Positions 1-9,479 of a stretch of DNA of 36,015 nt are shown here, piece after piece. How positions within the stretch are numbered: the stretch's first letter is position 1; each line of letters begins with the position of its first letter. Below the pieces are notes generated by a model. That model worked only from the letters and a program-made list of their open reading frames with translations, was not told where the DNA came from and ran no database searches. A program made the position numbers and the translations under genes. Source of the DNA: MGIIb-O2 sp002494975 (GTDB lineage: Archaea > Thermoplasmatota > Poseidoniia > Poseidoniales > Thalassarchaeaceae); NCBI GenBank assembly GCA_028355015.1, contig JAOMRN010000009.1, positions 1 through 36,015 on the forward strand, in the 5' to 3' direction.

Positions 1-144
1 AATAATCGAGGAAGAGATAATTATCAAGGAAGAGATAATAATCGAGGAAGAGATAATAATCGAGGAAGAGATAATAATCGAGGAAGAGATAATAATCGAG
101 GAAGAGATAATAATCGAGGAAGAGATAATAATCGAGGAAGAGAT
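1..144 (+). repeat. 18-bp tandem repeat, eight units, coding for NNRGRD
   Basis: The unit AATAATCGAGGAAGAGAT repeats every 18 bp. Units 1 and 3-8 are identical and unit 2 differs at three bases (giving NYQGRD). The array reaches the window edge and may be longer. Because 18 is a multiple of three, copy-number change would alter protein length without breaking the frame. The near-perfect identity of the units suggests recent expansion by slippage or recombination. Confidence 0.95.
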
Positions 145-453
145 AATAATGATGATTCTAATATCAAACCCGGTGACTGGATCTGTCCAAAATGTAAAAA
201 TCATAACTATGCGAGTAAAAATTTCTGTAATCGCTCAAGTTGCGACGTCAGAAAACCAGGAGGACCTGAAAGTTCCAGAGGTAGTAGAAATACACAGGCT
301 AGGGCAAGAAGGCCAGATAGAAAATCTACTGAAAGACGAGGGAATAGTAATTCATCTAGAAGACAGACAAGTCGTCAAAGTTCATCGAGTTCTGGGAATA
401 GCAGAAGAAGAGATAATAACAGAAGTGGGAATAAGTTCAATTCAAGAAGATAA
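1..453 (+). CDS. RanBP2-type zinc-finger protein with NNRGRD repeats (5' partial)
   Basis: Frame 1 is open from the first base to the TAA at 451-453, so this is the 3' end of a gene that starts before the window. The visible 150 residues are eight hexapeptides (six NNRGRD after one NYQGRD and one leading NNRGRD), then a single zinc finger starting GDWICPKC at 172, with Cys spacing C-x2-C-x10-C-x4-C and the W and N-x-N positions typical of RanBP2 fingers. A tail rich in Arg, Ser and Asn follows and ends in NSRR. RanBP2-type fingers and RG-rich tails commonly bind single-stranded RNA, so an RNA-binding or ribonucleoprotein role is inferred. The longest ATG-initiated frame here (149-490) is a different frame and looks like a shadow: it has no domain, whereas frame 1 carries the finger and the in-frame repeat. 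The full length and start are unknown. Confidence 0.82.
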   Translation, partial: NNRGRDNYQGRDNNRGRDNNRGRDNNRGRDNNRGRDNNRGRDNNRGRDNNDDSNIKPGDWICPKCKNHNYASKNFCNRSSCDVRKPGGPESSRGSRNTQARARRPDRKSTERRGNSNSSRRQTSRQSSSSSGNSRRRDNNRSGNKFNSRR

Positions 454-515
454 TTCCTATTTACTAGACGTCCTTCTACCCGAGGCTTAATTTCTTAGAA
501 CTAGTACCGCTGTTT

Positions 516-1514
516 ATGGCGAAGGACCCAGAAACGATTTGGCTCGATGCCTTAGATTCAAGAGAAAAGGGAGATATTGACTCTGCTATTGAACTTGCTA
601 AAGATGTAGTGCATGCGAATGAAGAACATACTGATGCTTGGATGGCAATAGCTACCTGGTCACTACCTCCTCCCTCTAGGGGAAAACAAATACAACCTAC
701 TCTTGTACAATCTGCTAAAGCAATGGCTGCTTTGAGAAAAGTTGTATTATATGATCCAAAAAATGTTGAAGCATGGAAAATAGGTGGCTGGATATTAGTA
801 GATAATCTGGGTATGCTTGAAGATGCCCTTCAATGGTGGGATGAATATAGGCATGAATTCCCCAAAGATGTCACCCCGGTAATAGAACAAATTTCAATAC
901 TAGTTAGATTTGGATTATACGAAGAATGTGGTAGGAAATTATCAGAATTATTCAGTGGAGATTTAGATGAACTTTCTAGTCAGCAGGCTGTAAGAATTGA
1001 TGGTGTCAAGAGAATGGTTGAAAGAGCCGCCAATATGGAAAAGGAAGAAATTTTCAAACCTCAAGAACCTACACATCCAAGATGGGATGTAATTGAAAAA
1101 ATGAAAAAGGTTAAGCCATTGAGTTCAACTTTCTGGTTAATTGCTTTCATAGCCCCTGTTGTATTTATTTTCGGCAGCATATCTATGACATTTTTAGGAG
1201 GGAGCATTCCTGGTTTCATACTTGTTTTCTTAATGATTCTCGGGGCTTTTGGTTTCTTAACAAGGGCATCGATGGGACTCTTACAAAGAAGGAACCGGCA
1301 TGCATTAGATGTAGATCGTGCCATTGATTATGAAACTTCATCTGGGAAAATATGTATCCCTGAATCAATAAGAGGAAGTATTGTATATAATTCAATGATT
1401 AAAAATCGTAGCCCAGCAGTTATCCAGAGACTAGATCTTCTAATTGAAGCGGATGAAAAGATGAATTCTAAATTTATACTGAAAATCCCTCCGTGGGATT
1501 TAGAGGATGAATAG
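516..1514 (+). CDS. TPR-like protein with two C-terminal-half membrane segments
   Basis: The 332-residue product has a helical, TPR-like N-terminal half (about residues 1-170; for example an AIELAKDVVHANEEHTDAWM repeat and a second one around DPKNVEAWKIGGWIL). Two hydrophobic segments follow at about 206-228 and 232-252, then a soluble 80-residue C-terminal part. This predicts a membrane protein with a helical repeat face on the same side as the C-terminus, perhaps a scaffold for protein-protein contacts. I do not recognise a named family. It follows the zinc-finger gene by 62 bp on the same strand and converges on ahcY, with only 10 bp between the two stops. The ATG at 516 gives a normal protein start (MAKDPETIW). 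No catalytic motif is visible. Confidence 0.85.
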   Translation: MAKDPETIWLDALDSREKGDIDSAIELAKDVVHANEEHTDAWMAIATWSLPPPSRGKQIQPTLVQSAKAMAALRKVVLYDPKNVEAWKIGGWILVDNLGMLEDALQWWDEYRHEFPKDVTPVIEQISILVRFGLYEECGRKLSELFSGDLDELSSQQAVRIDGVKRMVERAANMEKEEIFKPQEPTHPRWDVIEKMKKVKPLSSTFWLIAFIAPVVFIFGSISMTFLGGSIPGFILVFLMILGAFGFLTRASMGLLQRRNRHALDVDRAIDYETSSGKICIPESIRGSIVYNSMIKNRSPAVIQRLDLLIEADEKMNSKFILKIPPWDLEDE

Positions 1515-1524
1515 AATAATTATT

Positions 1525-2790
1525 TTAGGTTCCAGCGCTGTAATCTGTAGAATAATTTACTTGCTCATCGGTTAATTCATCTATTGTAATTCCAGTAGTA
1601 GATAGTTTCAATGCCGCTAATTCACGATCTTGCTCGGTTGTGATATCATAGACTGAGTTAGAATATGATTCACCCTCTTTAGCTAACCTGCAAAGTGCTA
1701 GGAATTGATTTGCAAAGGACATGTCCATAACCTCGCTGGGATGCCCTTCGGCTGCAGCCAAATTCACTAAACGCCCTCGCGCAAGTAAATGAATTGTTCT
1801 TCCATCACTCAAAGTAAATGCTTCATTATTTTCACGAATTGTAAAAACTTCTACTGCTCTTTCTTCTAATTCGGGAATATTTATTTCACAATCATAGTGC
1901 CCAGTATTACTAACAATTGCACCGTCTTTCATTGAATCTATATGTCGACCGATTATCACGTCTTTCATTCCAGTTGCTGTGCAAAATATATCTCCAATAG
2001 ATGCTGCATCATCCATTTTCATTACTCTAAAACCGTCCATTATTGCTTTTAATGCACAAATCGGATCTATTTCTGTAATCACTACATTAGCACCCAATCC
2101 TCGCGCCCTATTAGCAAGACCACGGCCACAATGGCCATATCCAGCAACTACGAACACTTTGCCTGCAAGAAGAACACTTGTTGACCTTACTATACCGTCA
2201 ATAGTTGACTGTCCGGTTCCATGTACATTATCAAAATCCCATTTAGTCTCAGCATCATTAACTGCTATTACAGGATACAATAATTCACCAGCATCTGCCA
2301 TTGCCCGAAGTCGGTGAACACCTGTTGTAGTTTCCTCAGTACCACCAATAATCCCTTCAGATAAATCAGGGTATTTACTATGTACCCTGTAAATTAAGTC
2401 AGCGCCATCATCAAGTGTCAGAGTCGGTTTGAAATCTAAAGTACGATCAATACATTCGTAAAAACCATCGTTACTTTGACCATACCAGGCATGAACCCCA
2501 TAACCTTCTCTTGCTAACCAAGCAGCCACGTCATCTTGTGTTGAAAGAGGGTTACAACCAGACCAAGAAACTTCTGCGCCAGCAGCAACTATGGTTTCAA
2601 TTAATATCGCTGTTTCTTTAGTTACGTGAAGACAACCAGAAACTCTCTGACCGGAAAGAGGTTTGTCAATCTCTGCTTGCTTCCTGAGAGCTGCTAAAGC
2701 GGGCATTCTACTTCTTGCCCATGCAACTCTTTTTTCACCTGCATCTGCCAAAGAAATATCCGCAACAGTATAAGGCCCTGCTGTATCCAT
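1525..2790 (-). CDS. ahcY: Adenosylhomocysteinase (S-adenosyl-L-homocysteine hydrolase)
   Basis: This 421-residue enzyme reversibly hydrolyses S-adenosylhomocysteine to adenosine and homocysteine, removing the inhibitory product of SAM-dependent methylation. Family features are all present: an N-terminal substrate-domain segment SGCLHVTKETA (about 51-61), the EETTTG loop (152-157), the NDAETKWDFDN segment (178-188) corresponding to the usual NDSVTKxxFDN with its catalytic Lys and Asp, the NAD-binding glycine motif GYGHCG (217-222), and SNTGHYD (294-300). It lacks the C-terminal Lys/Tyr tail of the eukaryotic and many bacterial enzymes, as other archaeal forms do. The start MDTAGPYTVADISLADAGEK matches the usual N-terminus. 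An inverted repeat surrounds its likely TATA box. Several DNA methyltransferases in this window would produce its substrate, but no linkage is implied. Confidence 0.97.
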   Translation of the reverse strand: MDTAGPYTVADISLADAGEKRVAWARSRMPALAALRKQAEIDKPLSGQRVSGCLHVTKETAILIETIVAAGAEVSWSGCNPLSTQDDVAAWLAREGYGVHAWYGQSNDGFYECIDRTLDFKPTLTLDDGADLIYRVHSKYPDLSEGIIGGTEETTTGVHRLRAMADAGELLYPVIAVNDAETKWDFDNVHGTGQSTIDGIVRSTSVLLAGKVFVVAGYGHCGRGLANRARGLGANVVITEIDPICALKAIMDGFRVMKMDDAASIGDIFCTATGMKDVIIGRHIDSMKDGAIVSNTGHYDCEINIPELEERAVEVFTIRENNEAFTLSDGRTIHLLARGRLVNLAAAEGHPSEVMDMSFANQFLALCRLAKEGESYSNSVYDITTEQDRELAALKLSTTGITIDELTDEQVNYSTDYSAGT

Positions 2791-2829
2791 AAATCAAAGG
2801 CGTTCGCAACTGGTTATTCAAGGTACGTT

Positions 2830-2861
2830 TTAACGCACCCGTATAATTTTGTATGCGTTAA
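2830..2861 (-). promoter_or_regulatory. ahcY promoter with TATA box inside an inverted repeat
   Basis: The arms TTAACGCA (2830-2837) and TGCGTTAA (2854-2861) are perfect complements separated by 16 bp. On the minus strand the spacer contains AAAATTATAC, a good archaeal TATA element centred near 2846, which would place transcription start near 2820, about 30 nt before the ahcY ATG. The outer arm overlaps the stop codon of the upstream giant surface-protein gene. The layout fits a repressor operator bracketing the TATA box. Alternatively the arms form a 3' stem-loop of the upstream mRNA. Confidence 0.5.
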
Positions 2862-5800
2862 TTCCCGCCTTTTTGTTGGGCATAGTAAGATGCATAGTAT
2901 TGCTCAGCATACTGCCTAGCTGTTTGCTCATCATAACCTGATGCAACCATCTGTTGGACATAAGCTTCCACTGGATCCATCTGCTCGACACCACCGAACT
3001 GCTCTACTGCATCGTTATCACTATCTTTACCACCTCTGCCTCGGGCTACAAGAGTGACTCCAACTATAGCTAGGATAGCAATGAAACCACCTATTCCTAT
3101 GAAAAGCGGATTAATACCTCCTGATTCAGAACCAGTACATTCTGACAATGTAGGGTCAAGTTCACAAGGTAGGAAAGGACGTAAATTAATTAATATTAAT
3201 TCATTTAACACATATCTACTGCCATCACCTTCAGTGACTCTAATGTAAATAGTCTTCTGTACACCAGTAGTTGAATAAAATTCTGATATATCTAACGTCA
3301 TATTGTAACTTCCATCGTCGCCTAAATTCCTAGTAACATTGTAACTTCCTTCTTGCGTTCTTTGCACTTCTTTTTGTGAAGGAGAACTATCTAGAATTCC
3401 TTCACTTAAAGCAACTTCAATCATCACATCGCTGTTCTCTGCGCCACCTAATATGCTACCTACAATAACCACTTTGTCTGAAGACTGTGTGTCTTGTGGT
3501 CTCGGTGAAGTGACTTGCCATACTGGTTCAGCATCACCATCATCTTCTCCAACTATTATGAAGTACATGCGATATTTATTTTGTGTCTGCTTGCCTGCTT
3601 TATCGTATACAATTAGCTCAACACGGACGTCTTTCTCAATTGTTGCACTTGTAGTGATATTTTTGAAAGTATAACTCCACTCATCGGTTACTGCCGCTGG
3701 GTACTGCCAAACGTGCTGTTCATCATTAAATTCTCCAACTGGCATATCATTGATTACTCTCCATTCGTATAGAGCAATACCTGATTCACCCTGAGGCGCG
3801 TCAGGATCGGTACTATTCTCTCCAGTAAATTGGATTGTTGTCTCTCCTGTTTCTGATAGCCTAACTCTGTATACTGGCCAATCCACGCCTGCTATTGGCT
3901 TAGTACCTGCAGGGGTTATGAATTCTGAAGTTAAAGGGTCATGAATAATTGTTGCAGCTGATATCGGATAAAAATCATCTGCAAGCGTATCATTTGTAAT
4001 TAGACGGATATATGTGATTCTAGTGTGACCTGCATCATCATGAAGATATAGTGTCAACAACCATTCAGCACCAATTCGGCAAGGTTCATCTACGCCAGTC
4101 GCACAGAATGAACCCATAGTTGGTATCGAAGGATTCATCTGATTAGTATGGCTTACCAGACCAGAATCAAGAACTTCTCCATCCCAACCAGTGACAGAAT
4201 CATTATTTCCAGATTCTAAATCCCAATCCGCAGTTAAGCCGGGGATAGTAGATTGATAATTAAATTCTAAATCTGCATTACTCTTGATATATTTATCACG
4301 GTATGCGGCAGTAGTAGGATTAATATCTACTGATTCACCATTAATTATCAAATCGAAATCTGTACCAGCAATTCCAAAATCAATAGGGTATGGAGTTAGA
4401 TGATATGAAAGCATATTAGAAAGGAGAGGAATATTCTCTCCACCAAAAGATTCAGATACACTAGGATTTTCAACGTCAATGGTTGTAACAATCAAACCAC
4501 CAGCTCCTTTGTTACAAAGAGACATTAGAGAATGTCCTTGATCTGTATCTCTAAGCAATGTGTGGAAAGTACCTCCTGTAACGCTGATTCGACCGCCACA
4601 AGTTGCAGGTATCTGATTCGCCTGTACTTGGGATGCTACGTCTATTCCTGCTGTTGCAACGTAATTGCCAGCATGAATTCCAGAAAATGTCACTTTATCT
4701 ATACCTAATAATATAGGGTGATAGGGGTCATCAATTGAAAGATCTTCATAATTAATTCGATTATCTGTAGAGAAATTATATTGATTTCTATCTTTAATAG
4801 CCATGTCGAAAATCAACCTACCTGGGTCATACTCATTTTGATATGGACCTAAGTGCATTTGCACTGTACCTCCATTAACCATGAAATTTTCTAGAACGTC
4901 AACAACGCTCAGGCCATCACTATCTCTAGTTGTATCCATTATCTCATAATAATCACCATAAACTACGTTATAATCAGTTTGCCAAGGAAGTAATACCTTA
5001 TTGTAATGTTCAATCCAATCTGGTGTCGCATACGTATCCCAATCTCCGACTCTCAATTGAGTATAGGTCAGATTCATAGCATCAAGATCTTTCTTCACTT
5101 GTTGAAGTCGATTTTGATCGGTTGGATTAGATAATATTGCCACATCTATTTGGTCATAAAATTCTATCTCGAAGAATCTTTCATTACCTGAACTATTACC
5201 ATCATCTGTGAAAGTAGCAAAGAAACTAATATTGTACTTATGAGAATCGTACCAATTCGAATAAGGTGCGGTCCAATTAGCCCATGACCTCTCATGAGGA
5301 ACTAAGTCAAAAGGTCCATTATCTGAATTTTCTTCAAAGACTGTTTGCCCAGTTTCTAAATCCACGATTTTCATAGTCAATTGATATTCTGCTTCTATTA
5401 CTCCATTCAATAATGGAAGGACAAAGTCATGAGAAGAGGCCCCATAGGCTCCTTGTTGATCTTTATTTGTAGAGTAAACACAAGCATAAGTTATGTCAGT
5501 AGTACAATCTAATATATCTGGTTGCATCAGAGTAATATCTGCACTAGCTATGCTAAACATTATTGTAGTAAAGTTGTTTGCAGGAGTAACTTCAGATTGG
5601 TTATACCATTTATCTAAAGGATCAGTATTATCAAATAGAGTCTTGACGTCAATACGATAAATACCACTTTGGAAATCATGATTTCCAACTGTAACTAGTT
5701 GTTTTTCGGATGCATCCATACCATTAACGTCAACTGTATAGATTCCATCATCCTCGAAAGTAAATTCTTCAATTCTAATGTTATCTATAGCGAATCCAGC

Positions 5801-8800
5801 TGAGCCAGCATTACCATTGACTCCATCATCATTGGATAAAAATCTCCAAGTTAAAGTGACATCTGATCCTGAAAGCGAAGTGCATTCTTCTTGCCATTCA
5901 AAGGTATTTTCGCTAGTCTGATTTTGTAAGAATATATTTGACATATCTACAGTTACCGACTTAACAATTTGCTCAGAATCAAACCAAACTACTGAATTTA
6001 TTTTATCTGAGAAATCCCCGAAATATTCAACTTCGTCATATCCATTATTATCGAAATCTTCGCAAGCGTCAAAAGGACGTGGGCCATTTTCATTAAGATC
6101 TGTCCAACTACCGAATATTATGCCATTGAAATTTTCTCCATTCTTTGTCCATGAGACTTCTAATTGTGCAGCATCTCTAATTGCAAGAATATTGCCATTA
6201 CTATCTTTCAGGTAGTCACCTTCTGCATAGTAGTCGAATGTCAAATAGGTGAAATCCGCACCATCTGCTCCAACTGGGATATCTTCGATAGTTAGGGTTT
6301 CATTCCAATTATCGCCATAACCAGTATCAGGATGGCCTAGCCAATAGGCATGATTATTGAATACTCCTTGATTTTGTGGTAGCATACCATTAGAACCGCC
6401 TGAGTCATCAATACGGCTACCATTTTCATTCCCATCATCAGTCCATATTTGATCAGCAGAGTTACCGAAAGAAAAGTCTTCTATTGCAACTAAATCAGGT
6501 AGTGCGTTACGAACTCTGGCTTCAAGTTGGAAATCGGTAATGGTGTTACCATAATTCTGAACCTTGACATTAATATCTCTAGTTCCAGATGCATATCTGA
6601 CTCCATTTTCTAAGTCAACCCATGGCTCTTCAGCCACACCTGGATCGTAAAGATTGTCAACAGTTAGTTGGAATTTCACTTCATCATTTGTTGCATCAGC
6701 ATTTTGGAAACCAGAAGGATTTTCCAGAGTTGTAGAAATATAGTATGTCTTATTATCTACGAAATCGGAGGTTAATGAAACATCACGTGAAGCACCTGCG
6801 CCAAGATTTGTAAATGATATCTCTTGACTTACTACTTCTTCAGTTCCGAAAGTAACATCTCTCTTCCTGATAGAAATATTATCAAATGCAAAACCATCTA
6901 AACCCGTATCATAAGATGCACCGTCTGGTCCAACTGAACCCATAAGACCACTTCTAAATCTAAATCTTATATCGATTACTTGACCCGCGTAAGGAGTCAA
7001 ATCAATTGAATTAATTTTCTCTTGGTCAGGAGATTCTGAGCCATCCTCTGTGAAATTTATCCAACCGGTTAGGGTCTCAGTAGAAACATCGCCATTGTAA
7101 GTATTGTATTCTGGGTCTACTCCCTGATATAGAAGACGGAAATAACGATCATTATCCCATCCTCCAGCAAAGAATACTTGTTCCCAACCGCTTCCATCAC
7201 TCCATACTTCGACACTGCATGAATCTTCATACAGCCAACGTTCAACAACATCAAACTGTTCGGCAAGATAGAGTTGGAAGAAAGAAGCACTGCACATTGC
7301 CCACATGTCAAGGTAAGCAGCATCCGCTCCTGTCAAGTCAACATTTTGGAGAATTACTGCTTCGTCTTGATGATTATAATATCCTGAATCTGATTCGTTC
7401 TGACCATTCTCATAATCGAGTCCAGCCCAATAATAGTTTGTAGGGTTAGCGTCTGCTTCCCAAGCTGATGCATTTCCATTTGAGTCAGTTTCTACATGCC
7501 AAGATGAGTCTCCTTCTTCAAATTCTCCCGTATAAGAGAACTTTTCCCAAGCACATGAGTTACAACCAGATGTATCCTCATTACCATCGAAATCATTAGC
7601 ATATACTACTGTATCTACACCACCCAATACTTCTTTGACTTCTAGGTTAACATCCACACTTCCTGAAATTGGGTTTAATCCTGTATTTTTAATTGTGACA
7701 TTGACATATCTGTTTCCTTCTCCAAGTTGAGCAGCCCCTGTTGCAGGATTATATGATGCAGGCGCTACAGAAACATCTGTGATACCCACGTCTTCATTAT
7801 CAAGAGATAATACAGAGAGGAAATCACCTGCACCAGGCCAACCTTGAGTATCTAGCCACATCGCGTTATTGGCAAATCGGTAAGCATAATCGCGTTGCCC
7901 TATCACAATTTCGAATGCACTGTTTTCGCCTCCTTGTAATTGACCTGGTTGAGCCATAGTAGGCCGTCTTCCAACATCAAAAGAAAGCCCTGGAAGGTAC
8001 CCATTACCATTAGGGTTACCAAGAAGTATCTCCACTGAATTAATTTCTCTCAAGTTATCAAGAAGAAGGAAAGTCTGATTCTGAGACGTAGAATCTTGAA
8101 TTCTTGTTAAGGTTAACTCAGTAGGGACAAAGAAATCATATATACCGTCTTGATTAATATCTTCTATTGTGATAGATGCACCTTTGAAATCGCCTAGATA
8201 AGCGTAATTTTGGGTGGTCCAAGAGGACCCAGAACCATAGGCATATGAAACATTGCCAGTCAAACCATCTATAGCTGCAATCAGGTCGATTTCTCCATTC
8301 CCATCGGTATCCTTGATATCTATGCCATACAGTGGTTCATTGTGCTCAGCATCTAATTTGAACTCATGAACTCCTTGAGCACCAGGGGTTAGTGGGTTTG
8401 GGTATTGGCCTTGGAGACAGTCATACTCTAGTACAGTCATATTGTCATAATGTCCTACTGAAGTCCCAACTCCTGTGTTAAAAGGGGGAGTTCTAAGTAA
8501 CCAAATATCAAGATCTTCACAATCTCCAATACCGCCACCACCAGGGAATCCCCCCCCAGTTACGGTTTCGCCATAATGACCAAGCATCATGTCAGTGTAA
8601 AGACCGGTTGTAAGAGGCACTGCAAGCGTTTGTTGGGCAGTTAGTAAAGTTGGATCTGGTCCTTTGTAAATCTGAATATACTGATTTGTAGCAGTATTAT
8701 CCCTAACTACCATGACTATATCTGCATTACCGTCACCATCAATATCTGCCACCTCCATGTCAGATAGGTATGGATTTGAGACCGTAATTTCAGAATCACT

Positions 8801-9286
8801 CCAACTATTTACTCTCTCGCTGCAGTCTCCCCAAAGAATAGTTAGGTTACCTGGACGAACGAATGACTCTCCTACAAATCTAATATTTTGCTGATAATAA
8901 ACTAAATCGTTTACTCCATCACCATCGATATCAGCGACTTCAACACGAGTTCCATCTGCAGTATCGATGAATCCAGCTCTTCGTGAATCATTATTCGATA
9001 TGAATACGTCTTGTCTATCTGCAAAACCGCCTGAACCATCATTGTAAAGGACTGTAATGAATAATCCCATAGTACTAGCAGATGCAATATCATTATCTCC
9101 ATCACAGTCAAGATCCCCTATAGAAATGTAAGAGGGATCTCTTTGCACAGCGTATTGTGTTATGTGAGATGCAGAAACTGCAGGTACCAATGATACAAAA
9201 AGAGAACTCACAAACAAAAAGACGAGTAGGAGGGCTTTCCGACTCTTCGCGGATTGATTATTCGTATTGTTCTGGTTATACAACAT
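2858..9286 (-). CDS. Giant secreted, C-terminally anchored surface protein (FG-GAP, CARDB-like, MAM-like, GATase-like regions)
   Basis: About 2142 residues from the ATG at 9286. A signal peptide (Lys-rich start, then ALLLVFLFVSSLFVSLVPAV, cleavage after VSA) is followed by several FG-GAP/VCBS-type Asp-rich repeats (GDLDCDGDND, VADIDGDGVND, DTDGNGEID). Two rounds of a CARDB-like beta region plus a jelly-roll region ending in FDNISI or IDNIRI come next. A DUF4350/GATase-1-like alpha/beta domain spans about residues 1375-1630, then Ig-like regions, a membrane helix near the end (PLFIGIGGFIAILAIVGVTL) and a cytosolic tail with AYVQQMVASGYDEQTARQYA. It is probably a calcium-binding adhesin or surface-layer component. 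An in-frame GTG at 9343 would add 19 residues, but the TATA box at 9352-9359 puts that GTG upstream of the expected transcript start, so I chose the ATG. Confidence 0.9.
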   Translation of the reverse strand: MLYNQNNTNNQSAKSRKALLLVFLFVSSLFVSLVPAVSASHITQYAVQRDPSYISIGDLDCDGDNDIASASTMGLFITVLYNDGSGGFADRQDVFISNNDSRRAGFIDTADGTRVEVADIDGDGVNDLVYYQQNIRFVGESFVRPGNLTILWGDCSERVNSWSDSEITVSNPYLSDMEVADIDGDGNADIVMVVRDNTATNQYIQIYKGPDPTLLTAQQTLAVPLTTGLYTDMMLGHYGETVTGGGFPGGGGIGDCEDLDIWLLRTPPFNTGVGTSVGHYDNMTVLEYDCLQGQYPNPLTPGAQGVHEFKLDAEHNEPLYGIDIKDTDGNGEIDLIAAIDGLTGNVSYAYGSGSSWTTQNYAYLGDFKGASITIEDINQDGIYDFFVPTELTLTRIQDSTSQNQTFLLLDNLREINSVEILLGNPNGNGYLPGLSFDVGRRPTMAQPGQLQGGENSAFEIVIGQRDYAYRFANNAMWLDTQGWPGAGDFLSVLSLDNEDVGITDVSVAPASYNPATGAAQLGEGNRYVNVTIKNTGLNPISGSVDVNLEVKEVLGGVDTVVYANDFDGNEDTSGCNSCAWEKFSYTGEFEEGDSSWHVETDSNGNASAWEADANPTNYYWAGLDYENGQNESDSGYYNHQDEAVILQNVDLTGADAAYLDMWAMCSASFFQLYLAEQFDVVERWLYEDSCSVEVWSDGSGWEQVFFAGGWDNDRYFRLLYQGVDPEYNTYNGDVSTETLTGWINFTEDGSESPDQEKINSIDLTPYAGQVIDIRFRFRSGLMGSVGPDGASYDTGLDGFAFDNISIRKRDVTFGTEEVVSQEISFTNLGAGASRDVSLTSDFVDNKTYYISTTLENPSGFQNADATNDEVKFQLTVDNLYDPGVAEEPWVDLENGVRYASGTRDINVKVQNYGNTITDFQLEARVRNALPDLVAIEDFSFGNSADQIWTDDGNENGSRIDDSGGSNGMLPQNQGVFNNHAYWLGHPDTGYGDNWNETLTIEDIPVGADGADFTYLTFDYYAEGDYLKDSNGNILAIRDAAQLEVSWTKNGENFNGIIFGSWTDLNENGPRPFDACEDFDNNGYDEVEYFGDFSDKINSVVWFDSEQIVKSVTVDMSNIFLQNQTSENTFEWQEECTSLSGSDVTLTWRFLSNDDGVNGNAGSAGFAIDNIRIEEFTFEDDGIYTVDVNGMDASEKQLVTVGNHDFQSGIYRIDVKTLFDNTDPLDKWYNQSEVTPANNFTTIMFSIASADITLMQPDILDCTTDITYACVYSTNKDQQGAYGASSHDFVLPLLNGVIEAEYQLTMKIVDLETGQTVFEENSDNGPFDLVPHERSWANWTAPYSNWYDSHKYNISFFATFTDDGNSSGNERFFEIEFYDQIDVAILSNPTDQNRLQQVKKDLDAMNLTYTQLRVGDWDTYATPDWIEHYNKVLLPWQTDYNVVYGDYYEIMDTTRDSDGLSVVDVLENFMVNGGTVQMHLGPYQNEYDPGRLIFDMAIKDRNQYNFSTDNRINYEDLSIDDPYHPILLGIDKVTFSGIHAGNYVATAGIDVASQVQANQIPATCGGRISVTGGTFHTLLRDTDQGHSLMSLCNKGAGGLIVTTIDVENPSVSESFGGENIPLLSNMLSYHLTPYPIDFGIAGTDFDLIINGESVDINPTTAAYRDKYIKSNADLEFNYQSTIPGLTADWDLESGNNDSVTGWDGEVLDSGLVSHTNQMNPSIPTMGSFCATGVDEPCRIGAEWLLTLYLHDDAGHTRITYIRLITNDTLADDFYPISAATIIHDPLTSEFITPAGTKPIAGVDWPVYRVRLSETGETTIQFTGENSTDPDAPQGESGIALYEWRVINDMPVGEFNDEQHVWQYPAAVTDEWSYTFKNITTSATIEKDVRVELIVYDKAGKQTQNKYRMYFIIVGEDDGDAEPVWQVTSPRPQDTQSSDKVVIVGSILGGAENSDVMIEVALSEGILDSSPSQKEVQRTQEGSYNVTRNLGDDGSYNMTLDISEFYSTTGVQKTIYIRVTEGDGSRYVLNELILINLRPFLPCELDPTLSECTGSESGGINPLFIGIGGFIAILAIVGVTLVARGRGGKDSDNDAVEQFGGVEQMDPVEAYVQQMVASGYDEQTARQYAEQYYASYYAQQKGGN

Positions 9287-9351
9287 ACTCCTTCGGAGTT
9301 TCGTTCCATTCTTAGCACTTATCACCTCGTGATTATACAGCACAGAGGAAT

Positions 9352-9359
9352 GATATAAA
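9352..9359 (-). promoter_or_regulatory. TATA box of the giant surface-protein gene
   Basis: The minus strand reads TTTATATC here. Transcription would be expected to begin about 25 nt downstream, near 9330, leaving a leader of about 45 nt before the ATG at 9286. The leader contains AACTCCGAAGGAGT, a short hairpin whose second arm carries the GGAG Shine-Dalgarno-like core directly before the ATG, so the start may be partly masked. Confidence 0.5.
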
Positions 9360-9412
9360 CAAATTATGATGGAACACTACACAAGAAAATAGGAATTGTG
9401 TTTGAAAACACG

Positions 9413-9432
9413 AAAAAAAGGCGATTTTTTTT
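9413..9432 (-). terminator. A/T-tract terminator, possibly bidirectional
   Basis: Seven A (9413-9419), then GGCGA, then eight T (9425-9432). On the minus strand the A run reads as seven T, about 60 nt after the small reading frame at 9480-9566 and before the TATA box of the giant gene. Archaeal RNA polymerase terminates at such T tracts. There is no gene on the plus strand here that needs it. Confidence 0.45.
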
Positions 9433-9479
9433 ATTTGGCCACTATATCTCTTGGTCATCGAGTTAATAGTTTGTCGAAA

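Noticed and set aside
1..144. CRISPR array
   Set aside because: The 18-bp units are contiguous without spacers and stay in one reading frame, so this is a coding tandem repeat.
149..490. 113-residue plus-strand frame starting MMILISNPVTG
   Set aside because: It is out of frame with the open frame 1 that carries the hexapeptide repeats and a complete zinc finger; it has no domain of its own.
8549..8560. Eight-C run in the giant surface gene as a phase-variation switch
   Set aside because: It codes for in-frame glycines in a Gly-rich loop, and the frame is intact; without population data slippage is only speculation.
9287..9343. N-terminal extension of the giant surface protein from GTG at 9343
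   Set aside because: The GTG lies only about ten bases after the TATA box, upstream of the expected transcript start, and the extension moves the signal peptide far from the N-terminus.
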